From the NCBI GenBank assembly GCA_963721445.1, contig CAVRIZ010000005.1:1674001-1738000 (forward strand): a stretch of DNA of 64,000 nucleotides, given 5' to 3'. Numbering within the stretch: the stretch's first letter is position 1; each line of letters starts with the position of its first letter. The notes beneath the pieces are model-generated. The model saw only the letters and a program-made list of their open reading frames with translations, was not told the origin of the DNA and did not search any database. Both the position numbers and the translations under genes were made by a program. Origin of the DNA: DAIOEK01 sp963721445 (GTDB lineage: Bacteria; Chloroflexota; Anaerolineae; Anaerolineales; Anaerolineaceae). Positions 8,452 through 16,319 of the stretch are shown here, piece after piece.

Positions 8452-10167
8452 TTATGCCAACAAAATCTGGATACCCATCTTGGAAATATCCAATCGGGTG
8501 CTGGGTGGGAGCGCGTCATCCGTGATCAATTTATGAGCTGCCTTCAATGGAGCGACCTGGATGCCAACTTCCGGTCCGAATGCGGTATGGTCGGCCAGAA
8601 CAATCACCTCGCGAGCCGAGTGGATCATGGCTTGCTTGATGGTGACCTCAGAAATGGTGTGATGAGATAGCCCAAAGTTAAGGGTAATGCCACTTACCAT
8701 TAAGAATAATTTGTCAGCGCGCAACTCTTTAAGAGCTCCTTCGGCTGTTGGACCAACCAGCATCTGAGTAGTCGGTCGTAACGCACCGCCGGTAGAAATG
8801 AGGATCATATCCGGAGTCCGGTTTAATGTATCAAAAACGACCACCGAATTTGTGATAACCGTAATTTCTTTCTTTCCTTTTAATTCTTCTGCCAGGTATT
8901 GCGCTATTGGTCCACCATCAACCAAGATCACATCGCCAGGTTCGACCAACGTGGCTGCTTTAACCGCAATCTCCCGCCGCCGAATATCCACTTCATCCCT
9001 GACATTTTGATCGGCATCGATCACCTGCAGGCCGATATGATATTGCCCGGCATATTCTTTCAACAGAGTGATCAGATTCTTATACCATTCGTGTTCAGTA
9101 AAAGGGACGATCAGTCCGATCTGCCTGGGAAGTTTCTTGATGGGGTGGAGTTTTTCTCTTTCGATCTGAATTGGAATTTCTAAGGTATGCCTTACTGTAT
9201 TCCAATTGAGGACCCAGCCGGAAGGTGTTTTTGTGTAGTAATCGGGAAGGGTTTCTGCAGTCAGAATGATATGGGGAGTGGTGTAGCGTTCAGGTTGAGT
9301 CTCTTGATTGAACGCGGTGATCGCTGCTTCAACGCAGGTCAAGCTAACGATCTCTGGGAACATGGCCAGGGCAGCTTTACAATAACTGCCCGGAACCATT
9401 AGCTCATTCTTTAGGGTCTCTCCTTCCAATCCGAATGCAATCACTGTCATTTGGTCAGGGTCGATATTCAAATCTCGGCAGGCATTGATCGCCGCCCATG
9501 CTGTTATGTCATTGATTGCGAAGATCAGATTGATCTGGGGGTAAACCGTTAACGCATCTTTTGATAATTGATAAGCGGTACTATATCTTGATTGCGAATT
9601 AATGGAGAGGACGGTCTCGAAAGCCGGAGAGGTCTTGTTCAGCCCATCGATGAATCCACGGCTTCGGATGGTGGTGTTTGGTTGATGAAAGGTCAGGTCC
9701 AGCAGCTTAACCTCTGCGTTTCCTTGCTGCTTCAGATAATTGCCTGCCCAACAACCAAGGTCATAACCAGCCTGGTAGTTGTCCACCGATACAACCGTAC
9801 TCTGGTTTGGCATTTCAATGGATTCAGCGATGATGGGGATATCTTTTTTCTTGGCCCGGTCAATTAATAAACTATCGTAATATGGGTTGACCGACGTACC
9901 AATCAGCACATCCACTTGATCCACGAGTAATACCTCCCGCCGATCATTGAGCGGATGAGGCGGTTCCCCGGTAGATGGAGAATCCATATGCATGGATACG
10001 GCACCACCATACGTGCGCATGAGCCGCTTCTGGTTATGCAACTGTTCCAAATCGCGACGGATCGTCATCTCAGACATATTGCACAAGCGGCTGATCTCAT
10101 TCACAGTGAGGAAGCTGTGTTCGTCTACGAGTGCAACAATACGATCCAGGCGGGAAGAGTTTTTCAC
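8452..10167 (-). CDS. DeoR-type regulator with inserted sugar-binding-protein domain
   Basis: A 571-residue transcription factor with an unusual order of parts. Residues 1-57 are a DeoR winged helix (FLTVNEISRLCNMSEMTIRR). Residues 78-315 read as a periplasmic-binding-protein/LacI-like sugar domain (DVLIGTSVNPYYDSLLIDRA, IFAINDITAWAAINACRDL). Residues 348-390 look like a second, truncated N-lobe of the same fold (IGLIVPFTEHEWYKNL). Residues 396-560 are a complete DeoRC phosphosugar-sensor domain (GDVILVDGG, VGPTAEGALKELRADKLFL). It has no signal peptide, so both sensors act in the cytoplasm. GTG start with AAAGGAT. It diverges from the sugar ABC operon and is its likely regulator. Confidence 0.85.
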   Translation of the reverse strand: MKNSSRLDRIVALVDEHSFLTVNEISRLCNMSEMTIRRDLEQLHNQKRLMRTYGGAVSMHMDSPSTGEPPHPLNDRREVLLVDQVDVLIGTSVNPYYDSLLIDRAKKKDIPIIAESIEMPNQSTVVSVDNYQAGYDLGCWAGNYLKQQGNAEVKLLDLTFHQPNTTIRSRGFIDGLNKTSPAFETVLSINSQSRYSTAYQLSKDALTVYPQINLIFAINDITAWAAINACRDLNIDPDQMTVIAFGLEGETLKNELMVPGSYCKAALAMFPEIVSLTCVEAAITAFNQETQPERYTTPHIILTAETLPDYYTKTPSGWVLNWNTVRHTLEIPIQIEREKLHPIKKLPRQIGLIVPFTEHEWYKNLITLLKEYAGQYHIGLQVIDADQNVRDEVDIRRREIAVKAATLVEPGDVILVDGGPIAQYLAEELKGKKEITVITNSVVVFDTLNRTPDMILISTGGALRPTTQMLVGPTAEGALKELRADKLFLMVSGITLNFGLSHHTISEVTIKQAMIHSAREVIVLADHTAFGPEVGIQVAPLKAAHKLITDDALPPSTRLDISKMGIQILLA

Positions 10168-10204
10168 AATACATCCTTTGTGTTAGGACTGATTTCTATG
10201 TCGT

Positions 10205-10233
10205 ATTATAACTGTTAAAATGTTAAATGTCAA
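10205..10233 (-). promoter_or_regulatory. consensus promoter of the DeoR-type regulator
   Basis: Read on the minus strand: TTGACA (10233-10228), a 17-base spacer, TATAAT (10210-10205). Both hexamers match consensus fully. Transcription should start near 10198, giving a leader of about 30 bases to the GTG at 10167. The spacer contains the direct repeat TGTTAAA-A-TGTTAAA (plus strand), a possible factor site. Confidence 0.85.
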
Positions 10234-10265
10234 TCATAAATTGATGTAAAATTTGTTTAAAATTG

Positions 10266-10292
10266 TTGACTTTTGTATTTTGATGTGATAAT
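10266..10292 (+). promoter_or_regulatory. promoter of the sugar ABC operon
   Basis: TTGACT (10266-10271) and GATAAT (10287-10292) with a 15-base spacer; TAATAT at 10289 would give a 17-base spacer as an alternative -10. The leader to the first gene (ATG 10499) is about 200 bases. Confidence 0.6.
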
Positions 10293-10295
10293 ATG

Positions 10296-10319
10296 AACAA
10301 TATATTGTTATAAAATAAC
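10296..10319. promoter_or_regulatory. palindromic operator candidate
   Basis: A perfect 14-base palindrome AACAATATATTGTT (10296-10309) lies directly after the -10 element and overlaps the expected transcription start; a second inverted repeat GTTATAAAATAAC (10307-10319) overlaps its right end. This is the position of a classical repressor operator. The divergent DeoR-type regulator is the obvious candidate to bind it. Confidence 0.6.
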
Positions 10320-10498
10320 CAAAGTCCCCAATAAATCCTTGAGTGTTGTAAATCCATAAACAATTATCGGTTTTTCTTGTTCGAGAAATTTCGCATAACT
10401 TATCTTCGGATAAGGAAAGGAGTTGTAAGAGAACAAAAAATTTGTATCGTCCAGTCTATTTTCAAACTCTATCTATTCCAAGTATCTAGGAGAAGAAA

Positions 10499-11686
10499 AT
10501 GTACAAAAAACAGATTTTTTCGGTTATGAGTTTTGTGGTTCTACTGGCATTGGTCCTGACAGCATGTGCGCCAGTAGCCACCCCTGCGGCTGAACCTGTC
10601 GCTCCATCCGGGCAGGCAGAGATGACCGTAGCTGGCGTAGTCTTCCAGGACGACCAGTTCATGAAGAGCATGGTTCAAGGCTTCACCGAGGCCGGCGCGA
10701 AGTACGGGATCAAGGTCGTGACCGCCAACACGAACAACGACCAGGCCAAAGAAGCTGAATTGATCCAGACCTACATTGCCCAGGGCGTGAATGGTATTGC
10801 GATCGCTCCGTTGAGCCAGGATGCATCCATTCCGAACTTGAAGGATGCGGCATCCAAGGGTATCAAGGTCGCCATCACCAACATGAATCTGAAGGGCGAC
10901 ACATCCTTCCTGGCGGGTGGCTACACCTCTGATGATGCCACCAACGGCAAGATCGTTGGAGCGAAGGCGGCTGAATTCATCAAAGCCAACGTCACCGGCG
11001 ATGTGAATATCGCCCAGGTCGACTTCGACGACCAGGTCCCGGAACAATCGAAGGCACGCTGGGGCGGTTTCTTTGCCGGGTTGGACGAAGCCGGTGTGAA
11101 GTATAACAAGGTAGCGACCGTCAGCTCACACGTTCAGGACGATGCGATCACCAAGGTGAGCGACATGCTGACCGCCCATCCCGAGATCAATGTGATCTGG
11201 GCCTGCAATGATGGCGGCACGATCGGCGCGGCCATGGCAGTGAAGCAGGCTGGATTAGCCGGCAAGGTGTTTGTCTTCGGCTATGATGGCGGCGATCAAC
11301 AGACCAGCATGATGCTGAGCGGCGATAACATCCTGATCGGTGTGGTTTCCCAGGACCCATATGCCCAGGGCTACAAGGCGGTTGAATCTCTGGCGTTGAC
11401 CCTACAGGGCAAATCAAATCCCGACACGGGCAAGATCACCGTAGTCCCGGGATGTATCTTACCTCGGGTGACCCGGCTGGTGTCAATACCTGGCGTAAAG
11501 CAAATGGACTGGCAGAAATTGCCGCAGCCGAGCGAAACCCCAGGCAGAGATGACCATCGCTGGTGTAGTCTTCCAGGACGACCAGTTCATGAAGAGCATG
11601 GTTCAGGGCTACACCGATGCCGGCGCCAAGTACGGGATCAAGGTCCTGACCGCCAACACGAACAACGACCAGGCCAAAGAAACTGA
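10499..11686 (+). CDS. sugar ABC transporter substrate-binding lipoprotein, C-terminus frameshifted
   Basis: A periplasmic-binding protein of the RbsB type (Peripla_BP_4). It begins with a lipoprotein signal MYKKQIFSVMSFVVLLALVL and the lipobox LTAC, then VAGVVFQDDQFMKSMVQGF and the sugar-domain strands. As read, the true frame is lost after KITVVPG near 11450-11455: one missing base there would restore YLTSGDPAGVNTWRKANGL and a stop at 11551-11553, parallel to the end of the second copy. The residues after about 11455 in the present frame are therefore not real protein. It is about 96% identical to the downstream copy. It should be a membrane-anchored extracellular sugar binder feeding the ATPase and permease downstream. 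Confidence 0.85.
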   Translation: MYKKQIFSVMSFVVLLALVLTACAPVATPAAEPVAPSGQAEMTVAGVVFQDDQFMKSMVQGFTEAGAKYGIKVVTANTNNDQAKEAELIQTYIAQGVNGIAIAPLSQDASIPNLKDAASKGIKVAITNMNLKGDTSFLAGGYTSDDATNGKIVGAKAAEFIKANVTGDVNIAQVDFDDQVPEQSKARWGGFFAGLDEAGVKYNKVATVSSHVQDDAITKVSDMLTAHPEINVIWACNDGGTIGAAMAVKQAGLAGKVFVFGYDGGDQQTSMMLSGDNILIGVVSQDPYAQGYKAVESLALTLQGKSNPDTGKITVVPGCILPRVTRLVSIPGVKQMDWQKLPQPSETPGRDDHRWCSLPGRPVHEEHGSGLHRCRRQVRDQGPDRQHEQRPGQRN

Positions 11687-12377
11687 ATTGATCCAGACCT
11701 ACATTGCCCAGGGCGTGAATGGTATTGCCATCGCTCCGTTGAGCCAGGATGCTTCCATCCCCAACCTGAAGGATGCGGCATCCAAGGGCATCAAGGTCGC
11801 CATCACCAACATGAATCTGAAGGGCGACACATCCTTCCTGGCGGGTGGCTACACCTCTGATGATGCCACCAATGGCAAGATCGTTGGCGCGAAGGCGGCC
11901 AAATTCATCAAAGCCAACGTCACCGGCGATGTGAATATCGCCCAGGTGGACTTCGACGACCAGGTACCGGAACAATCGAAGGCACGCTGGGGCGGTTTCT
12001 TTGCCGGGTTGGACGAAGCCGGTGTGAAGTATAACAAGGTAGCGACCGTCAGCTCACACGTGCAGGACGATGCGCTGACCAAGGTGAGCGACATGCTGAC
12101 CGCCCATCCCGAGATCAACGTGATCTGGGCCTGCAATGATGGCGGCACGATCGGCGCGGCCATGGCAGTGAAACAGGCTGGATTAGCCGGCAAGGTGTTC
12201 GTCTTCGGCTATGATGGCGGCGACCAACAGACCAGCATGATGCTGAGCGGCGACAATATCCTGATCGGTGTGGTTGCCCAGGATCCATACGCCCAGGGTT
12301 ACAAAGCCGTTGAATCCCTTGCTCTCACCCTACAGGGCAAGACAAATCCTGATGCTGGCAAGATCACCGTGGTCCCA
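10613..12377 (+). repeat. tandem duplication, two copies at a 928-base offset
   Basis: The mature part of the sugar-binding-protein gene occurs twice: 10613-11449 and 11541-12377, nearly identical at the base level, with only about ten amino-acid differences. Copy two joins copy one's tail at CAGGCAGAGATGACC, a sequence also found at the start of the mature part of copy one. The second copy therefore has no promoter, signal peptide or intergenic region of its own. Confidence 0.9.
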
Positions 12378-12446
12378 GGCACTTACCTGAGCGCCTCCGA
12401 TCCCGATGGTGTGAAAAAGTGGCGAACCGATAACGGTCTAAAGTAA
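11550..12446 (+). CDS. second sugar-binding protein copy, lacks signal peptide
   Basis: 298 residues, starting directly at MTIAGVVFQDDQ, i.e. at the mature domain; it ends normally with GTYLSASDPDGVKKWRTDNG. In this frame a stop occurs at 11496-11498 and no start codon lies between it and 11550, so no signal peptide can be added. Without export the protein could not serve the transporter. Either it is a decaying duplicate, or the two genes were joined by recombination or misassembly at the shared CAGGCAGAGATGACC. Its ATG overlaps the TGA that would end the frame-corrected first copy. Confidence 0.8.
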   Translation: MTIAGVVFQDDQFMKSMVQGYTDAGAKYGIKVLTANTNNDQAKETELIQTYIAQGVNGIAIAPLSQDASIPNLKDAASKGIKVAITNMNLKGDTSFLAGGYTSDDATNGKIVGAKAAKFIKANVTGDVNIAQVDFDDQVPEQSKARWGGFFAGLDEAGVKYNKVATVSSHVQDDALTKVSDMLTAHPEINVIWACNDGGTIGAAMAVKQAGLAGKVFVFGYDGGDQQTSMMLSGDNILIGVVAQDPYAQGYKAVESLALTLQGKTNPDAGKITVVPGTYLSASDPDGVKKWRTDNGLK

Positions 12447-12539
12447 TTTAAATGTAAAATAGTTCTATCGAATGGAACAGGGAAACCTGAAACCGGGAAT
12501 CCCTGTTCCATCCTAAAACTAGTACTTAAGGCAAATAAG

Positions 12540-12806
12540 ATGAGCGTTCTCCAAATTCGAACGGAAAATATCACCAAGGATTATCCGGGAACCCGGGCCC
12601 TGGATGATGTCAGTGTCAGTTTTGACAGCGGCCGGGTGCATGCCCTGGTGGGCAAGAATGGATCCGGGAAATCGACCCTGGTCAAAATATTTGCTGGCGC
12701 AACCAAACCAACCTCGGGAGAATTCTATTTGAACGATGAAAAGCTCCACTTCAATTCCACGTCGATGCGTATGAAAAGGGAATTGTCACGGTATATCAGG
12801 AAATGA
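12540..12806 (+). CDS. sugar ABC transporter ATPase, N-terminal fragment (frameshifted)
   Basis: First 75 or so residues of an RbsA/MglA-type double ATPase: LQIRTENITKDYPGTRALDDV followed by the Walker A motif LVGKNGSGKST. Near 12763 the frame slips: adding one G (TCG GAT instead of TCGAT) continues as DAYEKGIVTVYQ and runs straight into the fragment that starts at 12803. The last dozen residues as read (MRMKRELSRYIRK) are out of frame. Functionally this and the next entry are one gene of about 495 codons coupling ATP hydrolysis to sugar import. Confidence 0.8.
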   Translation: MSVLQIRTENITKDYPGTRALDDVSVSFDSGRVHALVGKNGSGKSTLVKIFAGATKPTSGEFYLNDEKLHFNSTSMRMKRELSRYIRK

Positions 12807-14026
12807 GCCTGGTTCCCTATTTGTCGGTTGCGGAAAACATTTTCTTGGGCCGTTTGCCGAAAAAGAATGGCACCATTGATTGGCAAAAAACCTATCGAAT
12901 GGCGAGTAATTTGCTCGAACAAATGAAGGTCAAGATCAATCCACATGAACAGGTGTCACGCTTAAGCATGTGGCAAATGCAGGTTGTTGAAATCACGAAG
13001 GCACTCAGTTTCAATCCGAAAGTGATCCTGCTGGATGAGCCCACTTCCGCCCTGGCCCAGAAAGAAGTACAAAATCTGTTTGATGCTATTCGGGCACTCA
13101 GGGATCAGGGCGTTATTGTCATTTACATTACACACAAACTGCAGGAGCTTCCCCAGATTGCCGATACCGTATCGGTATTACGCGATGGCAAATTGGTGGG
13201 ATCTGTGCAGATGAAAGACGTGAAACAAAGAGATATCATCCATATGATGTTCGGCGAAGTCAAGATCCAAAGCCGCCCGAAGGATATCGAAATTCGTGAG
13301 GATTATGTCATGGAAGTGAAAGGATTGAGCCGGGAAGGATGGTATCAGGATGTCAACTTCAATCTCCACCGGGGGGAGGTGCTGGGAATCGCTGGGATGC
13401 TCGGTTCCGGCCGGACTGAATTATTGCGGGGAATATTTGGGGCAGATCCGATTGATAGCGGGGAGTTCATCGTAGAGGGTAAGACGTATAAGTCGGCGAA
13501 TCCCATCAAAATGGTGAAAGCCGGAGTGGGCTTGACCCCAGAAAACCGAAAATCGCAGGGCTTGATCCTGATCCATTCAATTCGGGATAATCTCTGTTAC
13601 GCCAGTATGAATATCACAGCCGACGGATGGATTGAAAATAAACGCAAGCGAAATCTGTTCGCTGAACGACAGGTAAAAGATCTGGAAATCAAGGTAAGTG
13701 ATATTGACGCTTCCTGCAATTCGCTCTCGGGCGGAAACCAACAAAAAGTGGTCGTCGGGAACTGGTTAAATACCAGTCCAAAGATCATGCTCTATGATGA
13801 GCCTTCCCGTGGGATCGATGTAAGCGCCAAACAACAAATCTTTGAAATCATGTGGGAACAGGCTCGCAGGGGAATTTCCACCATTTTTGTGTCAACTGAA
13901 TTGGAAGAGTTGCTGGAAGTATGCCATCGAATTTTGATCATGCGACACGGAAGAATTGTTGACGAAGTGAATCCCGACAATACAAACGTCAATGAGCTTT
14001 ATGAAATTTGTATGAGAGGAGATTGA
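12803..14026 (+). CDS. sugar ABC transporter ATPase, main fragment
   Basis: The remainder of the RbsA/MglA-type ATPase, 407 residues. It holds the rest of the first nucleotide-binding domain (LSMWQMQVVEITKAL signature, VILLDEPTSAL Walker B, YITHK switch) and the whole second domain (degenerate Walker A GMLGSGRTELL, LSGGNQQKVVVGNW signature, IMLYDEPSRGID Walker B). The ATG at 12803 is an internal methionine of the full protein. It is followed six bases later by the permease. Two fused ATPase domains are the rule in ribose/galactose-type importers. Confidence 0.88.
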   Translation: MSLVPYLSVAENIFLGRLPKKNGTIDWQKTYRMASNLLEQMKVKINPHEQVSRLSMWQMQVVEITKALSFNPKVILLDEPTSALAQKEVQNLFDAIRALRDQGVIVIYITHKLQELPQIADTVSVLRDGKLVGSVQMKDVKQRDIIHMMFGEVKIQSRPKDIEIREDYVMEVKGLSREGWYQDVNFNLHRGEVLGIAGMLGSGRTELLRGIFGADPIDSGEFIVEGKTYKSANPIKMVKAGVGLTPENRKSQGLILIHSIRDNLCYASMNITADGWIENKRKRNLFAERQVKDLEIKVSDIDASCNSLSGGNQQKVVVGNWLNTSPKIMLYDEPSRGIDVSAKQQIFEIMWEQARRGISTIFVSTELEELLEVCHRILIMRHGRIVDEVNPDNTNVNELYEICMRGD

Positions 14027-14032
14027 ACTACT

Positions 14033-15043
14033 ATGATGAATGCCGCTGTTGGTAATTTGACGTTTGATCGCAAAAGGATCAAGATCTTTTTTCTTGACCA
14101 TATCATTGAGGTCTGTCTCATAATATTAGTCATTGGTCTTTCCTTCGGTGCAAATGGATTCATGACCAGTGCGAATTGGATGAATATTTTTCGCGCCAAC
14201 TCCCTGAAAGGCGTGATCGCATTTGGAATGACCATGGCTATGGTCGCCAATTTGATTGATCTATCAATTGGTTCGACAGTTGCCTTATCGGGAGTCATCG
14301 TGGCTGTGGTTTGCCGGGACTTAACCGGTGCCGGCTGGGACGTCAATATTGCCTGTGTCCTCGGCATCCTCATCTGCCTGGCGGTTGCTGTTTTCGTCGG
14401 CTGGATGCACGGTTTCTTTCAGCACCGGACCGGAATGCCACCCTTTATTGTTACTCTGGCCACCCTCTTCGCGCTGGTCGGGTTGGCGGGCAGAATATCA
14501 GGTGGGTTCCCCATAGCCAACCAATTCCCTGAATGGTTCAACCAATTTGGCGGGGGAAGAGTGGGAGGACAGGGCGGTATTCCAATCCCGGCTATTGTCC
14601 TGCTGGTGATCTTCGGAATCTTCTGGTTCGTTATGGGTTACACAACCACCGGACGATCCATGTATGCGGTAGGCGGCAATGCAGAATCTGCCCGATTGAG
14701 CGGAATCAATGTCGGCAAGACGAAGATAATCGCTTTCATTGCTGTCCAGGTGATGGCTGTGATCTCGGGGTTTATGACATCCGGGCAGGTAATGGCAGGC
14801 TCTTTCACCTTCGGTAAAGGATGGGAATTGGATGTCATCGCGGCGGTCGTAGTTGGTGGTACCAGCTTCAATGGCGGCGTGGGTACTGCCTGGGGTACGC
14901 TTGTGGGTGTCATCTTCATGGGTGTTATCGGAAATGGAATGACCTTGCTCAATATTGACAATCACACCCAGTACATCGTCAAAGCGGCCATCATGTTCAT
15001 GGCTGTTCTACTAAGCTCATATCGGGCAAAGGTTAAAGCATGA
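14033..15043 (+). CDS. sugar ABC transporter permease (RbsC-like)
   Basis: A 336-residue inner-membrane permease of the ribose/xylose/galactose branch with eight or more hydrophobic spans. The hallmark cytoplasmic loop that contacts the ATPase is GRSMYAVGGNAESARLSGIN, and the C-terminal region GKGWELDVIAAVVVGGTSF is equally typical. It starts six bases after the ATPase stop with GAGGAGA in front. Together with the two binding proteins and the ATPase it forms one importer; the neighbouring ROK kinase suggests a hexose or ketose, but the exact sugar is not determined. Confidence 0.92.
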   Translation: MMNAAVGNLTFDRKRIKIFFLDHIIEVCLIILVIGLSFGANGFMTSANWMNIFRANSLKGVIAFGMTMAMVANLIDLSIGSTVALSGVIVAVVCRDLTGAGWDVNIACVLGILICLAVAVFVGWMHGFFQHRTGMPPFIVTLATLFALVGLAGRISGGFPIANQFPEWFNQFGGGRVGGQGGIPIPAIVLLVIFGIFWFVMGYTTTGRSMYAVGGNAESARLSGINVGKTKIIAFIAVQVMAVISGFMTSGQVMAGSFTFGKGWELDVIAAVVVGGTSFNGGVGTAWGTLVGVIFMGVIGNGMTLLNIDNHTQYIVKAAIMFMAVLLSSYRAKVKA

Positions 15044-15260
15044 GAAGGATGCGATCTCTGCCATTATCACGCAATGAACAGAACTAGTGTTGTTAGCAGA
15101 TCAGAATAGATTTGGATAATAAGCAAATTGGATGTTGCATGAGTAGGTTATGGGTATGAGAGATGCGGTTTTAAAAGCATATTTATCCACCTTTTCTCAT
15201 GAGGTCTGACAAGAGTAAAAGAATCATGGATGGAAAATTACAGGTGTGGGAGCTGTATTT

Positions 15261-16166
15261 ATGGAATTATTCGGTGGGATAGAAGCGGGTGGTACCAAAT
15301 GCATATGCATCGTCGGGAGCGACCCCGATCATATTCAGGCAGAAAAGCGCATCCCAACCACATCCCCGGGCGAGACTATCCAGAATATTGTTGAGTTCTT
15401 TACCTCATATAATGGTTCCGGTGGTTTAAATGCGGTGGGAATTGCGACATTCGGTCCGGTGGATCTGAATCAGATTTCCCCCACATACGGGTATATCACC
15501 ACCACTCCAAAACCAGGATGGAGGCAAGTAGATCTATTTGGTGAAGTACAGCGCGGATTGCAGGTCCCGGTTGCCTTTGATACAGACGTAAATGCCGCTG
15601 CTTTTGGTGAACAATATTGGAGAAATGGAAAACAGAAGTTGGACCCTTTTCTGTATATGACCGTTGGTACAGGCATCGGGGTTGGCGTCATCGTCAATGG
15701 CGCGCCATTACATGGCATGATCCATGCTGAAGCAGGACATTTTATGCTCCCACACAACTGGGAAAAAGATCCCTTCCAGGGAGTCTGTCCCTATCATGGC
15801 GATTGTCTGGAAGGGCTTGCCTCTGGAAAATCGATGGCAAAGCGGTGGGGTCAATCTCCTGAAACCCTTCCTGATGATCATCCAGCCTGGGATCTGGAAG
15901 CGGAGTACATCGCGCTCGCCATTGTAAATTTGATTTATGCTTATTCGCCCCGACGGATAATTCTCGGTGGCGGGGTTCCCCAACACAAGGGATTAATTCA
16001 AATGGCACGCGAAAAGGTGAGAGAAATCATTAACGGATATGTGCAATCGGTGGAAGTAGAGCAAAAAATCGAAGAATATATCCAATCTCCGTTTCTGGGG
16101 AACCGATCTGGCGCTTTGGGCGCCATGGCAATGGCCATCAAATTGTCTGAAAAATCCAACACTTAA
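15261..16166 (+). CDS. ROK-family fructokinase
   Basis: A 301-residue ROK sugar kinase of the zinc-containing fructokinase group (YdhR/GmuE/ScrK-like). The N-terminal ATP loop is GGIEAGGTKC; the catalytic region has TDVNAAAFGEQYW and TVGTGIGVG; the zinc cluster is H-x-n-CPYHGDCLEGLASG near residues 170-190. It phosphorylates fructose, or sometimes mannose, with ATP. An in-frame GTG at 15246 exists, but GGGAG eight bases before ATG 15261 supports the shorter start. It follows the sugar permease after about 200 bases, so it may be the last gene of the regulon and make the phosphosugar sensed by the DeoRC domain. Confidence 0.9.
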   Translation: MELFGGIEAGGTKCICIVGSDPDHIQAEKRIPTTSPGETIQNIVEFFTSYNGSGGLNAVGIATFGPVDLNQISPTYGYITTTPKPGWRQVDLFGEVQRGLQVPVAFDTDVNAAAFGEQYWRNGKQKLDPFLYMTVGTGIGVGVIVNGAPLHGMIHAEAGHFMLPHNWEKDPFQGVCPYHGDCLEGLASGKSMAKRWGQSPETLPDDHPAWDLEAEYIALAIVNLIYAYSPRRIILGGGVPQHKGLIQMAREKVREIINGYVQSVEVEQKIEEYIQSPFLGNRSGALGAMAMAIKLSEKSNT

Positions 16167-16319
16167 TGATCAACCAACGACAATTGCATCGGCGTGTTCC
16201 TCTTTGCCTCAACCTGATGACAATTGCCGAGCTACTTGCCGGAATCTCTTCAAGGCAATAATTATTTAAACCGCGATTAAGCTTGTCAGGATAGCGATAT
16301 TATTTTAGGGTAACGATTC

